Shown piece by piece: positions 6,379-7,758 of a DNA stretch of 7,758 nucleotides (the stretch's first letter is position 1; every line of letters starts with the position of its first letter). Location of the stretch: contig JAGCMI010000069.1 of assembly GCA_017646545.1 (NCBI GenBank), positions 1 to 7,758 of the forward strand, written 5' to 3'. A program made the translations under genes and the position numbers. The notes beneath the pieces are model-generated. The model was not told the origin of the DNA, searched no databases, and saw only the letters and a program-made list of their open reading frames with translations. The DNA is from Oscillospiraceae bacterium. GTDB taxonomy: Bacteria > Bacillota > Clostridia > Oscillospirales > Oscillospiraceae.

Positions 6379-7758
6379 TCACATTACCTGCTTGAACAGG
6401 TCGAAGAATTCCTCAACAGAGGTCACATCATCGGGCATATAGGGCAGAGCCTGGGCAATGGCGGTGACATCCGTGGGCTGTACATATGCGGTAGCCAGCA
6501 CATCGGGCTGGGCAAAGACTTCAGCGGGGGTGCCGTCCAGCAGGACCTTGCCGTGGCGCATAGCCAGGACACGGTTACAGTAGCTGCAGACGATCTCCAT
6601 GTTGTGGGTGATGATGATAACGGTCTTGCCGGCATCATTGATCTTCTTCAGCAGATCCATGATCCAGATGGTTTCTCTCCAGTCCTGACCGGTGGTGGGC
6701 TCGTCGACGATGACGATGTCGGGATCCATGGCGATGATGGAGCCCATGGTCAGACGCTGACGCTCGCCCTTACTGAGGTACTTGGACCAAACCTTGCGGT
6801 ACTGCTGCAGACCCACATCCTGCATGATCTGCTCGATCTGCTCCTTGGTCTGCTCGGTCAGACGGTTCAGGTTCTCAGCACCGAAATACAGTTCTTCTTC
6901 CACGCTGTCCTTAAAGATCTGCTCGTCGGGGTTCTGGAAGCAGTAGCCCACAGTACCGGACAGCTCAGCAACACTCTTGGTAGCCACATCGATGCCAGCC
7001 ACCTTGATGGTGCCGCTGGTGGGCTTCAGCAGGCCGATGATGCTGCGGCACAGGGTGGTCTTACCGGCGCCGTTCTGGCCGATGATGGCCACGAAGTCGC
7101 CCTTCTTGAACTGCAGATTCACATGATCCACCTGGTTGGAGTCGCCCAGATAGGAGAAGACAAGGTCGTTGACATCGATGGCAACTTCGCCGGCTTCCAC
7201 GGGCTTCTTCTCCACCACGGGACGGTTCAGTTCCTTCTTGGGCTGCATCTTCTGCAGATTTTCGATCAGCTGGTCGGGGATCAGGCAGACATCGTTGATG
7301 TAGCCGGCATCCTTCAGCTTCATGCTCAGCTCAATGCTCTGGGGCACATTCAGACCCAGTTCGTTCAGACGGTCAACCTGGGAGAAGACTTCGTTGACGC
7401 TGCCCTGCATGACGATGGAGCCGCGGTCCATGACGATGACCTTGTCAGCGTGACGGACGACCTCGCTCATGACATGCTCCACCAGAATGACGGTGATGCC
7501 GTAGGTCTTGTTGATTTCCTTGACCAGGGAGAAGATATTCTTCTTACCGATGGGGTCCAGCATGGAGGTGGGCTCGTCGCAGACGATGATCTTGGGCAGC
7601 ATGGCGTAGATGCCGGAGATGGCAACGCTCTGCTTCTGACCGCCGGAGAGCTCCATGGGCTTGCGGTTCAGCAGGTGCTCCAGGTTCAGTTCCTGAACGC
7701 TGCGGTTGACGCGCTTCATGCACTCTTCGTAGTTGTAACCCAGGTTGGTGGCACCGAA
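6379..7758 (-). CDS. ECF transporter ATPase with two fused nucleotide-binding domains (5' end off-window)
   Basis: 459 residues are visible, open at the right edge; the ATG at 7719 is internal, since the frame continues upstream with FGATNLGYNYEEC, the usual stretch just after an ABC Q-loop. Counting from the edge, domain 1 shows LSGGQ (37-41), Walker B IIVCDEP (57-63) and the switch His95; its Walker A and Q-loop are missing, implying roughly 100 or more residues off-window. A linker (about 170-190) leads to complete domain 2: Walker A GQNGAGKTT (227-235), Q-loop CFQNPDEQ (Gln275), signature LSKGE (328-332, a variant of LSGGQ), Walker B IVIVDEP with Glu353, and switch His385. This double-ATPase form is known from ECF systems such as YkoD, where it replaces separate EcfA and EcfA'. 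It powers the EcfT subunit encoded 16 bp downstream. The S component is likely encoded upstream, off-window. Confidence 0.9.
   Translation of the reverse strand, partial: FGATNLGYNYEECMKRVNRSVQELNLEHLLNRKPMELSGGQKQSVAISGIYAMLPKIIVCDEPTSMLDPIGKKNIFSLVKEINKTYGITVILVEHVMSEVVRHADKVIVMDRGSIVMQGSVNEVFSQVDRLNELGLNVPQSIELSMKLKDAGYINDVCLIPDQLIENLQKMQPKKELNRPVVEKKPVEAGEVAIDVNDLVFSYLGDSNQVDHVNLQFKKGDFVAIIGQNGAGKTTLCRSIIGLLKPTSGTIKVAGIDVATKSVAELSGTVGYCFQNPDEQIFKDSVEEELYFGAENLNRLTEQTKEQIEQIMQDVGLQQYRKVWSKYLSKGERQRLTMGSIIAMDPDIVIVDEPTTGQDWRETIWIMDLLKKINDAGKTVIIITHNMEIVCSYCNRVLAMRHGKVLLDGTPAEVFAQPDVLATAYVQPTDVTAIAQALPYMPDDVTSVEEFFDLFKQVM

Noticed and set aside
7717..7719. ATG as the start of the ECF ATPase
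   Set aside because: The frame continues upstream to the window edge with residues typical of the ABC domain after the Q-loop; starting here would omit the first Walker A.
1..7758. CRISPR array, tRNA, rRNA or insertion sequence
   Set aside because: No regularly spaced repeats, tRNA-like cloverleaf or transposase frame was seen; nearly all the DNA is coding for the seven genes.

Overview
The window holds seven genes, all on the minus strand, so transcription runs from high to low coordinates. They look like one long operon cut at both ends. Five of the six gaps between genes are 11-20 bp, each carrying a good Shine-Dalgarno. The sixth, 132 bp between the two lipoprotein genes, holds a strong RNA hairpin. 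The GC-rich third codon positions, AGGAGG-type ribosome binding sites, double-ATPase ECF transporter, LAGC/LAAC lipoproteins and GTG/TTG starts suggest a low-oxygen gut-type Clostridia (perhaps Oscillospirales/Ruminococcaceae). That placement is inference from style, not from a marker gene.

Layout in transcription order: (1) 7758-6379, ECF transporter with two fused ATPase domains, 5' end off-window; (2) 6362-5544, EcfT transmembrane coupling subunit; (3) 5528-3606, a 640-residue fusion of a PfkB-family sugar/nucleoside kinase with an ADP-ribosylglycohydrolase-family (COG1397/DraG-like) domain; (4) 3585-3079, small lipoprotein with a domain resembling the molybdopterin-binding oxidoreductase fold; (5) 2946-1633, alkaline-phosphatase-superfamily nucleotide pyrophosphatase/phosphodiesterase lipoprotein with a full set of catalytic residues; (6) 1620-373, NCS1-family (cytosine permease-like) transporter with a TTG start; (7) 361-1, start of a DhnA/FbaB/LsrF-type class I aldolase, 3' end off-window. 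No substrate-binding S component of the ECF transporter is visible; it is probably upstream, beyond 7758.

Read together, the genes suggest a salvage pathway for a nucleoside-like compound. A surface phosphodiesterase would trim a nucleotide or phosphodiester. The ECF system and/or the NCS1 permease would move the product or the free base. The kinase half of the fusion would phosphorylate the sugar, the glycohydrolase half would cut the N-glycosidic bond, and the aldolase would split the sugar phosphate. This kinase-then-glycosidase logic has precedents in pseudouridine breakdown (PsuK/PsuG) and queuosine salvage (QueK/QueL). From memory, E. coli has separate genes of the same families side by side (yegT transporter, yegU glycohydrolase, yegV PfkB kinase) next to the aldolase gene fbaB. 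The substrate cannot be told from the sequence.

The main points for a second look are the kinase-glycohydrolase fusion, the lipoprotein with no evident molybdenum-ligand cysteine, the 14-bp GAAA-capped hairpin in the one long gap, and an imperfect 23/24-bp inverted repeat flanking the small lipoprotein gene.
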